From assembly GCA_021029095.1 (NCBI GenBank), contig JAJOHG010000010.1, positions 496,001 through 560,000 on the forward strand: a DNA stretch of 64,000 nucleotides, given 5' to 3'. Of the stretch, positions 1 through 9,313 are shown piece by piece. The notes beneath the pieces are model-generated. The model was not told the DNA's origin. It searched no databases and worked only from the letters and a program-made list of their open reading frames with translations. A program made the position numbers and the translations under genes. Position 1 is the first letter of the stretch; every line of letters starts with the position of its first letter. Source of the DNA: Phellopilus nigrolimitatus (taxonomy: Eukaryota > Basidiomycota > Agaricomycetes > Hymenochaetales > Hymenochaetaceae).

Positions 1-2
1 TC

Positions 3-802
3 GGCCAAGTCCGTCCTGAGGATTTCGGGCTGACGCCGCGGGAAGGCGCTATCCTAGCTCGCCACCTCGGCTGCTACAACTGCCGGCACTATTATACAAA
101 CCACCGTGCTACGTCCTGCACGCTCCCACCGGTCTACCACAACAAGAATCCGGTCACGGACTCAGACGGCGATCGAAAGCGCCCGCCAAACGTCCCGGTG
201 CCACGACCTCTACGGCTCAAGACAGAAACAGTAGCCACGGTACGGGTCTCGCCATCGCCCTCGCCATCTCCTTCCACGCCACACCCACAGCTGCCCTCGT
301 ACGCGCTCTCCGAGTTCGCGAACCTCGCCATTGCAGAGACGAGTGTTCCAACCCCAGAGGCGACTACGGTAGCGTCGATTGGCGTTGACATGCCGCCGTC
401 TCAAGTTTACGAGCCACCTTCTGAGTCAGATGATTCAGAGTACGTCTCCCCCTTTCAGACCCCCCATATTACATGGAATTGTCTTTTCGATGGTGACGAG
501 GCACCAGTCCCTGTCCCGGCCCTCATTGACAATGGTTCTTCTTTAGTTCTGATTGACGCAACTCTCGTTGACCGTCTCAAGCTCCGCCGCCGCCGTCTCC
601 CCGAGCCGAAACACGTAACACTCGCAATGGGAAAAACGGACAGTGGGGCGATGTTGACTGAATATGTACACATAAAGCCTTTCTCGTCTGACTACAAGTT
701 CGTCTCGCGCACCATTCGCGCCATTGTTGCTCCATCACTCTGTGCTCCTTTAATTCTCGGCGGACCTTTCCTCGCCGCAAATGCAATTGTCCTTGACCAT
801 CA
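3..802 (+). CDS. gag C-terminus (zinc knuckle) and retropepsin, partial gag-pol
   Basis: The frame is open from the left edge. A CX2CX6HX4C zinc knuckle (cysteines from CYNC, about 72-119) is the nucleic-acid-binding end of gag. A Ser/Pro-rich linker follows. The aspartic protease has its active-site motif as DNGSS (about 528-542) and the second conserved block as LILGGPF (about 750-770). Asn stands next to the catalytic Asp where DTG/DSG is usual, as in many basidiomycete chromovirus proteases. The true frame is cut at 802 by the inserted element; the extra codons to a stop at 843-845 belong to the insertion. Read across the insertion, the frame continues at 9314. No start codon is visible because the 5' end is outside the window. 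Confidence 0.8.
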
Positions 803-824
803 TCAGGAAAATGTATTTCCTGCA

Positions 825-1240
825 TTGCACTGTAGCGCTGTGTAGTGTCTGTAGCGTCAATTGCACATAGTGCATAGGCACATATAGCACTGTAGGAGTC
901 TGTAGCTCCTTGTAGCTGTGCAGTCTATAGCTTCATAGCACTTGTAGGAGTCTGTAGCTCCCTGTAGCTGTGTAGTATATAGTATGGTAGCATCTGTAGC
1001 TCCCTGTAGCTGTGTAGTATGTAGCTTGGCAGCACTGTAGGAGTCTGTAGTTCCCTGTAGCTGTGTAGTATATAGTATGGTAGCATCTGTAGCTCCCTGT
1101 AGCTGTGTAGTATGTAGCTTGGCAGCACTGTAGGAGTCTGTAGTTCCCTGTAGCTGTGTAGTATATAGTATGGTAGCATCTGTAGCTCCCTGTAGCTGTG
1201 TAGTATGTAGCTTGTCAGCTCAGGAAGCATATGGAAGGCC
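825..1240. repeat. left subterminal TGTAG-rich array with three 93-bp tandem repeats
   Basis: From about 829 the sequence is a string of TGTAG/TATAG words. Between about 937 and 1215 it forms three tandem copies of a 93-bp unit; equivalent TGTAGTATAT points fall at 971, 1064 and 1157. Each unit consists of two related halves of about 45 bp. The unit is a multiple of three, so an apparent 110-residue repeated reading frame exists on the minus strand; it has no independent support as a gene. Confidence 0.85.
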
Positions 1241-1489
1241 CATAAGAAATAGCTCATTGACTGGGAAGCATATGGAAGGACTGTACAAAATAACCTAGAG
1301 ATCCGGAAGCATTTACTTGTACCAATATACTATGGTAAGTTAAAATTCTTGATAATCCTTGCCATTTTTTTAAGTATATAGCGCAACAGGTGCTTTGTAG
1401 ACGAATGGGAAACAAAGACCATGTAAACGCGGATGCGGCGGTCGACGGCGGCGAGGTCGGCGGGGACGGGTATGGCGCGCCTCCTTTGG

Positions 1490-2015
1490 CGCACCGGCCT
1501 CTGGTGCCGCCTTCGCGCCCGCATCCTCCTTGCTGTGCACCACCCACGACTCGCCGCCGTGCAGGAAGAGAACGACGCAGTCGACGCCCGCGCGGCGCGC
1601 GCTCTTGACCGCGTCCGACACGTCCTCGCTAGAGACGTACACATCGTGCGTGTCCTTGTAGTACACCTGGAAGTCGTCCGTGCGCGGGCCCTTGGGGAGG
1701 GGCACGTCCGCGTCCGCATCTGCGCCCGCGTCGGGCTTCGGCGGCGCGAAGAACGGGTCCGCCTCGAGCTTGCCCTCGATGACCTCGTGCAGGTGCTCGA
1801 TGTCGTCGTGGCGTGCTTGGAAGCGGTGCGTGCGCTTGCTGGGCGTGCTGAACTTGAAGACGTACGTGCCGTCGTCGATCGGCGCGGGCGGTGCAGGGCT
1901 CGACACGCCGCCCGTGCCCGTGCGGCGCAGCGACGGGAAGTCGATGTACGAATGTTTTGATCGGCACGAGGTCCTTTTCGGTGACAATCGTGGCATTCGC
2001 AAAGTGCTCGTTCAA
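1490..2015 (-). pseudogene. captured fragment of a PB1-domain protein (CBS/PB1 type)
   Basis: Reading leftwards from about 1965, one frame encodes a segment beginning near YVFKFSTPSKRTHRF, followed by an acidic block (DDFQVYYKDTHDVYVSSED) and a hydrophobic strand (CVVLFLHGG). A basic first strand, an OPCA-like acidic loop and a final V/L/F strand are the layout of a PB1 domain. The wording resembles the C-terminal PB1 of fungal CBS-plus-PB1 (Mug70-like) proteins. No CBS domains are present. The frame runs into unrelated sequence near 1490, so this is a piece of a gene. It lies on the strand opposite to most of the other captured fragments. The family assignment is from memory of domain patterns, not from a search. 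Confidence 0.5.
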
Positions 2016-2204
2016 AAAGGTAGATGAGATGTGTGGCGGGTCGGGCGGCAGAGGGGAGTGTTGCGTTGATGGTGATCAGGGTGACGGGAGAGGAACCGAA
2101 CATCTTTGTATAGCCTGTGGTTGACAGGGTAGAGAGGGTGGCTGTTGTTTTGCCACCAAGATTTGCGTGGATGTTGCAAAGACCACCGGAATGCATTCGG
2201 GTCG

Positions 2205-2905
2205 CCAGTCTTCGTTCGTGTGCCCCGAAAGAGTAAACACAAGAACGCGGCCGATGTAGCACGCAAGCAAGCCGAGAAGGAAGCGAAAGCGCTTCAGGCG
2301 CAGAAGTACTCGTTCGTTGAGGATGAGGATGGCACGGACGGCAGCATCACCGTACCCAAGAAGGACAAAGGAAGATCTAAGGAGAAAGGAAAGGACAAAA
2401 GCAAGAAGGAGCGTCATGCAAGGAAACGTGAGACGAACGGAATGGAGTGGGAAAGCAACGAAGAGGTTGCGCGGAAGCGATGTAAGGACGACGAGGACGA
2501 GCCAAGGGGAAGAGAGCGGGACGCGGGAGAGGATGATACAGAGCTGCTTGAAGATGAGGACGAGAGGAGAGAGCGCGAAAGACGGAGAGATTTAGACGAG
2601 CGGGACGCGTTTGCAGATCGGATGCGCGAGCGCGACAAGGACCGCACGAAAAAAGTAGTCGAGGACCGATCTTCGAAGGGCGCAGCCGCAGAAGCTGCCC
2701 AGCGTCGACAACTCGCAGACGATGCCGCTGCGCGAGTAGCCGCCATGCCGTCCCTCCGTGAGCGCTCTCGGCAAGACTATCTTTCGAAGCGAGAACTCCA
2801 GCAAATTGAGCTCCTACGGAAGGAGATTGCGGACGACGAGGCGCTTTTCCGGGGAATGAAGGTGTCAAAGAAGGAGCAGCACGACTTGGTCGCCATATGT
2901 CTGAC
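2205..2905 (+). pseudogene. captured N-terminal fragment of splicing DEAH helicase Prp2/DHX16
   Basis: Prp2 (DHX16) is the spliceosomal DEAH ATPase acting before the first transesterification. The fragment covers only its charged N-terminal region. It starts near VPRKSK, continues with AEKEAKALQAQKYSFVEDE, a Lys/Glu/Asp/Arg-rich stretch, then LDERDAFADRMRERDKDRTK, and ends with LRERSRQDYLSKRELQQIEL and a block about acidic DDEALF. This order matches the DHX16 N-terminus. The RecA helicase core is absent. The frame is open but has no upstream start of its own, and homology stops at about 2905, directly against an unrelated minus-strand fragment. It is therefore a non-functional capture. Confidence 0.8.
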
Positions 2906-2924
2906 AAGTTTTTGACGGCTTGAT

Positions 2925-3318
2925 CTAATACAAGAATAATCAGACACACATCGCGAAAGAAGCCGTGTCGTAAACGCTTAGACTCACCGACGAGTGTCTC
3001 CACGTAGTTTGCTTTTGCCGGAGGGGCCTTTGGAGCAGGTTGCGGTTTCGGAGCCTGAGGCAACACAAGTTGCGAGTCAGAGGATGAGGGGTGTGGGGAT
3101 TGAGAAAATGAAGAGGATGCAGGAGAGACAGTGTACACAGACGAAGCAAGGGTGATTAAATGATTGTTGTCGGCACAGTGATGGTGAGAAGACAGGAGAA
3201 GAGCAGCATAATTGGGTGTGCTCGCAGCCGACGTGCCCGCCGCGCCAGATTGGCGCGGCGGGGTATATGGGTGCCATCGAGCGTTTGAGCGGGTCGCACA
3301 AGCGCCCCGATGGGCCAT
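2925..3318 (-). pseudogene. unidentified Pro/Ser-rich gene fragment with one intron
   Basis: From an ATG at 3318 leftwards the frame encodes a Ser/His/Pro-rich stretch that ends APPAKANYVETLV at 2988. A canonical donor GTGAGTC at 2981-2987 and an acceptor TTAG at 2925-2928 define a 63-nt intron. Only a few bases of the next exon remain before the Prp2 fragment begins. The preserved splice signals suggest capture at DNA level. I do not recognise the protein. Confidence 0.4.
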
Positions 3319-3689
3319 GATATGTTGGAGGGTTTGCATATGGGGGTTGATCGAACGCAAGAAGACGAGCAAATAAAAAGCCTTCAACCAAAAAAGCAAG
3401 AGTTGGGCCTAGCGCACGAGGCCTCAAAGAAGCGCGCGTGCCGCACCGTAAAGCACCAGCACGGCATCGTCGACCGCGCACCGCAACCAGACCGAAATCG
3501 ACCGCACGGTGTGCCAGGCTGCCATCGCCAGGGCGAAGGCAGAGAAGAAGGACAAGGAGTCGAAAAGGACAAGACCAAGGTGCGTTTGCGTTTTCTTCCC
3601 GCCGGATCTCGCCCTGAACTTGCTTCGACGCGCCCGTCTCGCGCGTGCGGTGCGCGGCCCGTTGGGCGGGGCACGGTCTCGTAGTACGC

Positions 3690-4427
3690 CGTGCCCGCGC
3701 GCTTCTCGTCGTCCAGCACGATCATCATCGCGTCCTCGTCCCTGCCCCCGCCGCCTCCATATCCGACCACGCAGCCGCCGAAGCCATGGCCGTGGCCCAT
3801 GGACACGCTCGACACGAGCGTCGGCTCGCCGCCCGTCTTCCCAGCAGCGGCATGCGCGGGCGCACGGTGCACCTGCAGCGCCTGCGCCATCGGCGCGACG
3901 ACGCCGACCGCGCCGAAGCCCGCGCTGAACCCGGGGAGCGAGAACGCCTTGCCGAGTTTGCCATACGGCGGCGGCACGGGCACTGGCGCGTACGCGCTGC
4001 CGCTGCGCGTGTGTGCGGGCTCGTGCGGGTGCGGCGGGCGGCAGCCGCCCGCCGCGGCGCCTGTGCTGTTCGGCGACGTCGGGAGCGCGCTATCCTCGCT
4101 CGACGCGGGGCTGGGGCTCTCTGCGGCGTCGTCTGTCCCTGCGGACGCGGCGGTCGACGGCGGCGAGGCCGGCGGGGACGGGTATGGCGCACCGCTCGAT
4201 GAGGTCGTTGTTGTTGTCGTGGTCGAGGTGCTGATGGGCGTGAGGATCGGTTTGGACGGACGAGCGCGGCGAAGGGCACTGCGGCGGGGCCGGCGTTGGT
4301 GGGCGTCGGCAGCTGGTGTGCGCGCGGGGGCGAGACGGACGACAAAGACGAGGAGGATGCGGGCGACGGCTTCGCGTCCTACGGACTGGGCGCGCCGGGT
4401 ATCTCGAGGAGGGGTAGCCTTCTTCAT
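3690..4427 (-). pseudogene. unidentified Ser/Thr/Gly/Pro-rich gene fragment
   Basis: A long GC-rich minus-strand frame runs from an ATG at 4427. It has a basic N-terminus, a run of Ser/Thr, a PYPSPPASPPSTAAS block, and a Gly/His-rich part (GHGHGFGG) ending near a DEDAMMIVLDDE block at about 3720. Compositional bias makes family assignment impossible by eye. A segment of about 50 bp encoding the PSPP block (about 4145-4194) is nearly repeated at 1434-1482 next to the PB1 fragment. It may be part of a captured gene; the other frames here look like shadows. Confidence 0.35.
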
Positions 4428-4555
4428 GATACCGAGATCAGGACTTAGGCAAATTTCGTTCGAAATTGTGATATGTCACAAATGTAACGGTTACGGCCCA
4501 AAAAGGACATGTTGGACTTGACTTCCCACGTCTTTTTCTTACTTCCCTCTCGCGC

Positions 4556-5000
4556 AAGTACGTCGAGCGGTTCTCGAACGGCGTCACCATCGTCTCGCTC
4601 TACCTCAACCCGCGTCCCGCCCGTCGTGCACGCCGTCGTGCAGGTCATGAAGGAGGCGTTTCTTTTTTCCTGCCTCCCCGCGAACCCCTTCTTCCGGCGC
4701 GCCGACGACGCACGTGCGGGGCACGCCGTGCAGGAGGCGACGTACGCGTACGTCGGTTGGGTCTTCACGCAGCACTTCTGCAACCGCCTCGGCCCCGCGT
4801 ACCTCGCTCTGCGCAACACGCTCGATGCCGCGAACCCCTCCCACACGGAGGCCCTCAACGACATCAAGCGCCGCTTCCGCGAGGAGACCTTCACGCGCGA
4901 GAACATCATGGACGTCGTCGCCGCGCACCCCGCGCTCGCGCGCCTGCTTGACGTCAACTTTGCCATGACGCACTACCCGTACGCCGCGGGCGGCGAGCTC
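4556..5000 (+). pseudogene. captured fragment of NAD-dependent glutamate dehydrogenase (Gdh2 type)
   Basis: Gdh2 is the large NAD-specific glutamate dehydrogenase used for glutamate catabolism. The sequence encodes KYVERFSNGVTIVSLYLNPR, then after a +1-type frame change near 4615 VVHAVVQVMKEAF, NPFFR, HAVQEATYAYVGWVFTQHFC, NRLGPAYLALRN and DIKRRFREETFTREN, ending with VNFAMTHYP. These blocks follow one another in the N-terminal half of fungal Gdh2. The fragment ends at a GTGCGT donor (5001) with a long pyrimidine tract after it. The frame change and the lack of any catalytic domain show it is a dead piece. Confidence 0.75.
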
Positions 5001-5079
5001 GTGTGCGTTCTTTTTTCTTTTTTTCTTTCTTTTTTTGGTTCCGACTGACCGACCCGACCGCGTGCGCGCCGTCTTGCAG

Positions 5080-5600
5080 CTCCAGAGGTCAATAGTGCTG
5101 CACACGGCTGCGGAGGACGACGAGGCGAACAGGGAGAAGCTGCCCTCAACTGCGAAGCTCTAGCTACTGCCTCGTGTCAAGGAAGTCCTGCAGAAGTGAG
5201 TGAGACCGAACGCATCTGTGCTCGATATTAACGTGCAATGCAGATTTTCCCTCGCGCAGTCCATCATGGACAACAACCTGCTTGCGTGCGGCGGTGGCTC
5301 GAGCCGCTGCCGGACGACTCGCTGCCCGCGCTCAAGATCCAGTCGTGCGGGCGCGAGCCCCGGCGCGAACGGGCACGCGAACAGGAAGAGCAAGGCGCGC
5401 GCGCAGACGTCATCGTCGACGTGTCGATGTTCGACCCGCTCGCGTGCCCGCCGCGCGCACATGAACGGTAAGCCGTTTCCTTGCGTGCCCGCGTCTGTTG
5501 CTAACATTCCCCTCCGCACCCTCCGCAGCGGCAGCAGCATGGCCGCCGCGACCTCGCCCTCTCGCGCCAGAGCGCCGTCAACCTCAGCGACTTAGTCACA
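5080..5600 (+). pseudogene. unidentified exon-like segments between the Gdh2 and Sec31 fragments
   Basis: After a TTGCAG acceptor at about 5079 a short open stretch ends at a TAG near 5160. A GTGAGT donor at about 5197 and an ATGCAG acceptor at about 5244 then bound a further stretch (FSLAQSIMDNNLLA in one frame, WLEPLPDDSLPALKIQS in another). The frames change repeatedly. I do not recognise the source and cannot tell whether this is one captured gene or two. Confidence 0.3.
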
Positions 5601-5751
5601 CCACAATAGGAACCCAGAGCGCGCAGCACAGCGCCGCCTTTCGCTGCTTAGTACACCGCCGCCTGCCCCTGACCCGTACTACGCCGCCGAGCCCGCGCTC
5701 CACTCGGCCCCCCTCCCCCGCCTGCCTCCGCTCCCACCCACCGTCAGCCCC

Positions 5752-8270
5752 ATGAAGCCCAAGGAAATTCACAGGACAGCGACGTTCGCATGGTCCCCCT
5801 CTCCTTCTGTACCTCTTTTAGCGTCGGGAACGGTGTCGTATGGGATCTGAAAGACCCGAGTACGCCCTACTCCCCCGGGACGCGCTCTTCGAAGCTCGAC
5901 GAAATCACGTCACTCGCGTGGAACAGGCAGGTCCAATACGTCCTCGCGTCGTCCAGCAGTTCGGGCCAGACGGTCGTCTGGGATTTGCGAAACAAACGCG
6001 AAGTCGTCGCGCTCGCATACGGCGCTGCGATGCAGGGCCTGAATATCATGGGTGCCGGAGGCAAAAGGGGCATGAGCGACGTCGCATGGCATCCTGATAA
6101 TGTATTTTTCTTTTCTTTTGGATTTGAACTCTCAGATGTGTAAATAACTAATAGTGGTATAGGCGACGAGACTCGTTACGTCCTCAGAAGATGACGCTTC
6201 GCCAGTTGTCATGGTCTGGGATTTGCGTAACGCGCGTGCTCTTGAGAAGGTGTGTGTCCGACTAGAAGGGTGATGGAATTGGTGCTCATCATTTTTTCAA
6301 AAGATTTTGACAGGACACGAAAAGGGTATTCTATCATTGTCGTGGTGCAAACAGGATGCCGATTTACTGCTATCTTGCGGGAAGGATAATTGTGCGCTCT
6401 ACTGGAACCCTCAGACCGCTGAAATCATTGGCGAAGTACGTCGTTTTGTCGTTGAAAAGTTTTCGATAAATTAACACGTGTTTCAGCTTCCATACGCTGA
6501 TAATTGGGCCTTCCAAGTGCAATGGTGTCCCTGAAACCCTGATCTTCTTGCGACCGCCTACTTTGATGGCACGATCGGTGTTCACTCGTTGCAGACAACG
6601 AATGAACCCTCGGATGACCAGCTGACCGCCCCGACGCCCAAGACAGACGGTTCCGACGTATTCGACGTACCTGGCTTCTCCCGCACGACGCAAGCGACGC
6701 TCTCTTTGAGACAGCCACCAAAGTGGTTGAGGCGGCCAATTACAAGCTCGCTCGGTTACGACGGCTTCCTCGTATCGGTCTCAAACCTGCCGTCTGCGCA
6801 AGGCAAGAATCAGAGTAGCGTTGTGCATCTGCATAAGGTCGCGACAGAGCCTTCGATTGTCTCGCGCGCGAACGCTACTACGCCTGCAACATCGACAAGA
6901 TTACTCCGGGCTGCTTCGCGTCGCAGCTACTGCTGTACGCCGGGCTAAAGAGCGCGGCAGACGAGCAAGCGCTGAGGGCATTCGCTCAGGGCAAGTCGGC
7001 TGAGGCGGCTGCCCGCGCGGGACACGATGCAGCGAGCTGGAAAACGCTTGCGAGTCTCTTCAAAGCAGTCTAGCGCGAGGAGCTCGTCATGCTGCTTGGA
7101 TTTTCGAAGTCGGAGATTGCCGCACGCGTTGTGGAAGCGGTTGAGAGGATCAGGGCGACTGCAACGCCTACACATGCGCCAGCGGACGTGCTCGATGAAG
7201 AGAGCAAGGTGCACGAGCCTATAGTGTCCTTCGCCGAACCTGAGGCGGAGCAGGAGCAAGAATGCGATCGCACGCCGTCCGAGCAAGGAACAAGTGTCGC
7301 GTCAGATTACACTGAGGTCACGAAAGCCGTTGATAGGGAGTCGACCACGACTGCTCCGTCCCTGTTCGGGGATGACATCGGCGGCACACCGCAATCGGAC
7401 GCGGAGGCAGACTTCTTCAGCACGATGGGCACCACTCGCAACACGATCACGTTCAAATTCCCCACCAAAACTACGCACACGACTCATCCGTCGCGGCCAC
7501 GGTCGGCTCGTGCCCGTCTTCCTCGGCATCGGAGGTCATGAAGAGCAATATGTTCCGGATCTACCCCTCGGAGGAATCGGAATTTGACCATCTGGTAACC
7601 AAGTCGCTCGTCCTCGGCGATTTTGAGTCGGCAGTGACGTTGTGCTTGTCGGCCGAAAGGTATGCTGATGCAATCCTCCTGGCCGTTAAGGGTAACCCAG
7701 CGCTTCTACAGCGTACACAGCAGACATTTCGAGAAGCGGACGATCAACCTGCCGTACCTCTGCCTGTTCCAATCTATCGTTACCGAGGATCTGGATGACA
7801 TTGTGCAGAACGCGGATCTGCAGGAGTGGCAGGAGATCTTTGTGGTCCTCTGCACGTTTGCGAAACCCGGTGAGTTTGCGAACCTTGCTGAGCAGCTCAG
7901 TCAGCGTTTGGAATTCAATGCGAGCATGATGAAGAGTGCAGAGGCGCTTGGTGCGGAGGAGCTCAGGAAGAACGCGACACTGACTTACCTCGCTGCGGGC
8001 CGGCTCGAGAAGGTTGTCAACATCTGGACGGAGGAGATGGCGGAGGAAGAGGGCCGCCTTCTCGATGGCGCAGACGAGAAGAGTAGCTTGCGCTATTCTG
8101 CTCACGCGCATGCTTTACAGATATTTATGGAAAAAGTAACCATCTTCCGCAGCGCGAATAACTACACCGACGCGGACCTGAAGGTGACTCCGGACCCCTC
8201 GGCCGTGCGGACGTACAAACAATCGAACCTCTACGAGCGCTACTTTGAGTATCATGGCAATTGGTGCGTC
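5752..8270 (+). pseudogene. captured and decayed copy of COPII coat gene SEC31
   Basis: Sec31 is the outer COPII coat subunit that drives ER vesicle budding. The copy starts MKPKEIHRTATFAWSPSPS at 5752, then jumps over about 110 residues of propeller to VVWDLKDPSTPYSPGTRSSK. Propeller blocks follow ([41 protein letters not shown]), separated by introns at about 6105-6162, 6250-6303 and 6436-6486. It continues with VSVSNLPSAQGKNQSSVVHL, REELVMLLGFSKSEI, FRIYPSEESEFDHLV and the alpha-solenoid (LQEWQEIFVVLCTFA, KNATLTYLAAGRLE, AHALQIFMEKVTIFRSA) to YERYFEY at about 8255. Damage includes TGA at 6532-6534 where the family has Arg, TAG at 7071, and frameshifts near 6850 and 7720. The Pro-rich C-terminus is missing. 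Confidence 0.85.
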
Positions 8271-8337
8271 CCTGCGACTTGACTTTCCATTTAGCTTACT
8301 TCTAATATCTTAAAATTTTACCATCGATTAACGATAG

Positions 8338-8705
8338 AAATGGTCGGAGGCGAGCCGCCCTATCTGAACCATTTCGCTGAAGGGCGCTGTACCTGATCGC
8401 AATGAACGGACACCGACGATCGCAAACCCGGAGTCAGTGTCGCCGATGTTCCGCGATTACCTCGCGCGCGCGCTTGAGGTGGACGCGGAGAAGAGGCCCG
8501 ATGCCGCACAGTTACTACAGGTGCGTCACTTCGATTTCTTTGTTCATTCCGAGGCCCCCTTTTTTCTTTTCGTTTTCGTATTTCATTTGTCCCGATGCTT
8601 GTTTGCGGTTCGTTTCAGAGCGCTAACTGCTTATCTTTTCCCCTAACTGTCTGCAGCATGCATTCTTCAAGCTTACCACCTTCCGCTGCCTAGTGCCGAT
8701 CCATA
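8338..8705 (+). pseudogene. captured C-terminal kinase fragment of a PAK-family kinase (Cla4/Ste20 type)
   Basis: The exon at 8338-8520 encodes EMVGGEPPYLN, a frameshift, then LYLIA and NGTPTIANPESVSPMFRDYL, ending DAEKRPDAAQLLQ. An intron with GTGCGT donor (8521) and CTGCAG acceptor (ends 8656) precedes HAFFKLT. This is the C-lobe end of STE20/PAK kinases, including the conserved Arg before the PDA/T motif and the HPFF-like terminus. The catalytic loop and N-lobe are absent, so it cannot be a kinase. It follows the Sec31 fragment directly, although the two are not neighbours by function. Confidence 0.75.
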
Positions 8706-8999
8706 CCGGCCGAACACAAAAGTGTGACGCGTGATGCATCGATCTTCACGTTAAGATGATACCGAAAAGTCGTCTCCGCGCCTGTGCTTGCAGCGTACAA
8801 TGCTGCCTTTTGCTGCCTAGTGCACTACTGCCTTCCCCTGACCCGTACTACGCCGTTGAGCCCATGCTCCACTTCCCGCCCCTTTTCTTTTGGATTACCC
8901 ATATGTAGTGGCTTCCCAATGTCCGTATGTAGAGCTGCATTATAGAACATTTCTCACAATAGCACCGCCCCTCTCCACCAACTGCCCTATATATTCTGC

Positions 9000-9290
9000 A
9001 CAACTACAGGGCAACAGACTACACAGACTATGCAGCTACAGCGCTATGAACATCAGTGCTACGGGCCTACAGTGCTATGGGCCTACAGTGCTATGAACAT
9101 CAGTGCTATAGGCCTATAGTACTATGTAACTATGAACTTCAGTGCTACAGGCCTACAGTGCTACAGGCCTACAGAGCTATGGACACCTACAGACTATGGC
9201 ACTACGGGCTCCTATATAGTGCTATATAAGGGGGGGATATCTATGGAGTACTATGGAGCTATATTTTCTATATAGTCCTATATAGGTCTG
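9000..9290. repeat. right subterminal CTACA/CTATA-rich array, inverted relative to the left array
   Basis: Repeated 15-16 bp words of the form GCCTACAGTGCTATG run from about 9000 to 9190, followed by CTATA-rich sequence to 9296. The reverse complement of these words (TGTAGCACTGTAGG) matches the words of the left array, so the two ends carry the same motif in opposite orientation. Confidence 0.75.
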
Positions 9291-9313
9291 TATAGCTTTG
9301 GTAATTTTCCTGA

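Larger units (their letters stand above)
803..9313 (+). mobile_element. non-autonomous Helitron-like element carrying captured host-gene fragments
   Basis: Seen: the left end begins TC directly after an A (TCAGGAAAAT, 803-812). The right end is ATTTTCCTGA (9304-9313) followed by T. The ends are perfect 10-bp inverted copies of each other. Removing the 8511 bp, a multiple of three, joins the retrotransposon's protease and RT frames without losing or gaining a codon. Known: Helitrons have 5' TC and 3' CTRR ends and insert between A and T without target duplication. An imperfect stem (GCTATA...TATAGC, about 9258-9296) lies a short way inside the 3' end, as expected. No Rep/helicase or transposase frame is present. 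Alternative: a TIR transposon (804-9312) with a 2-bp AT target duplication gives the same excision product. Multi-gene capture favours a Helitron. Confidence 0.7.

Noticed and set aside
937..1215. CRISPR-like array
   Set aside because: There are only three contiguous units of 93 bp with no unique spacers, in a eukaryotic transposon end.
925..1257. 110-residue minus-strand repeat protein
   Set aside because: The repeats are the 93-bp non-coding tandem units; 93 is divisible by three, so any open frame persists through them.
1330..2262. 310-residue minus-strand frame rich in Arg/Ala/Thr
   Set aside because: It is an out-of-frame reading of the PB1 fragment region with low-complexity composition.
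8338..8705. Functional protein kinase
   Set aside because: Only the C-lobe end is present, with an internal frameshift; the ATP-binding and catalytic loops are absent.
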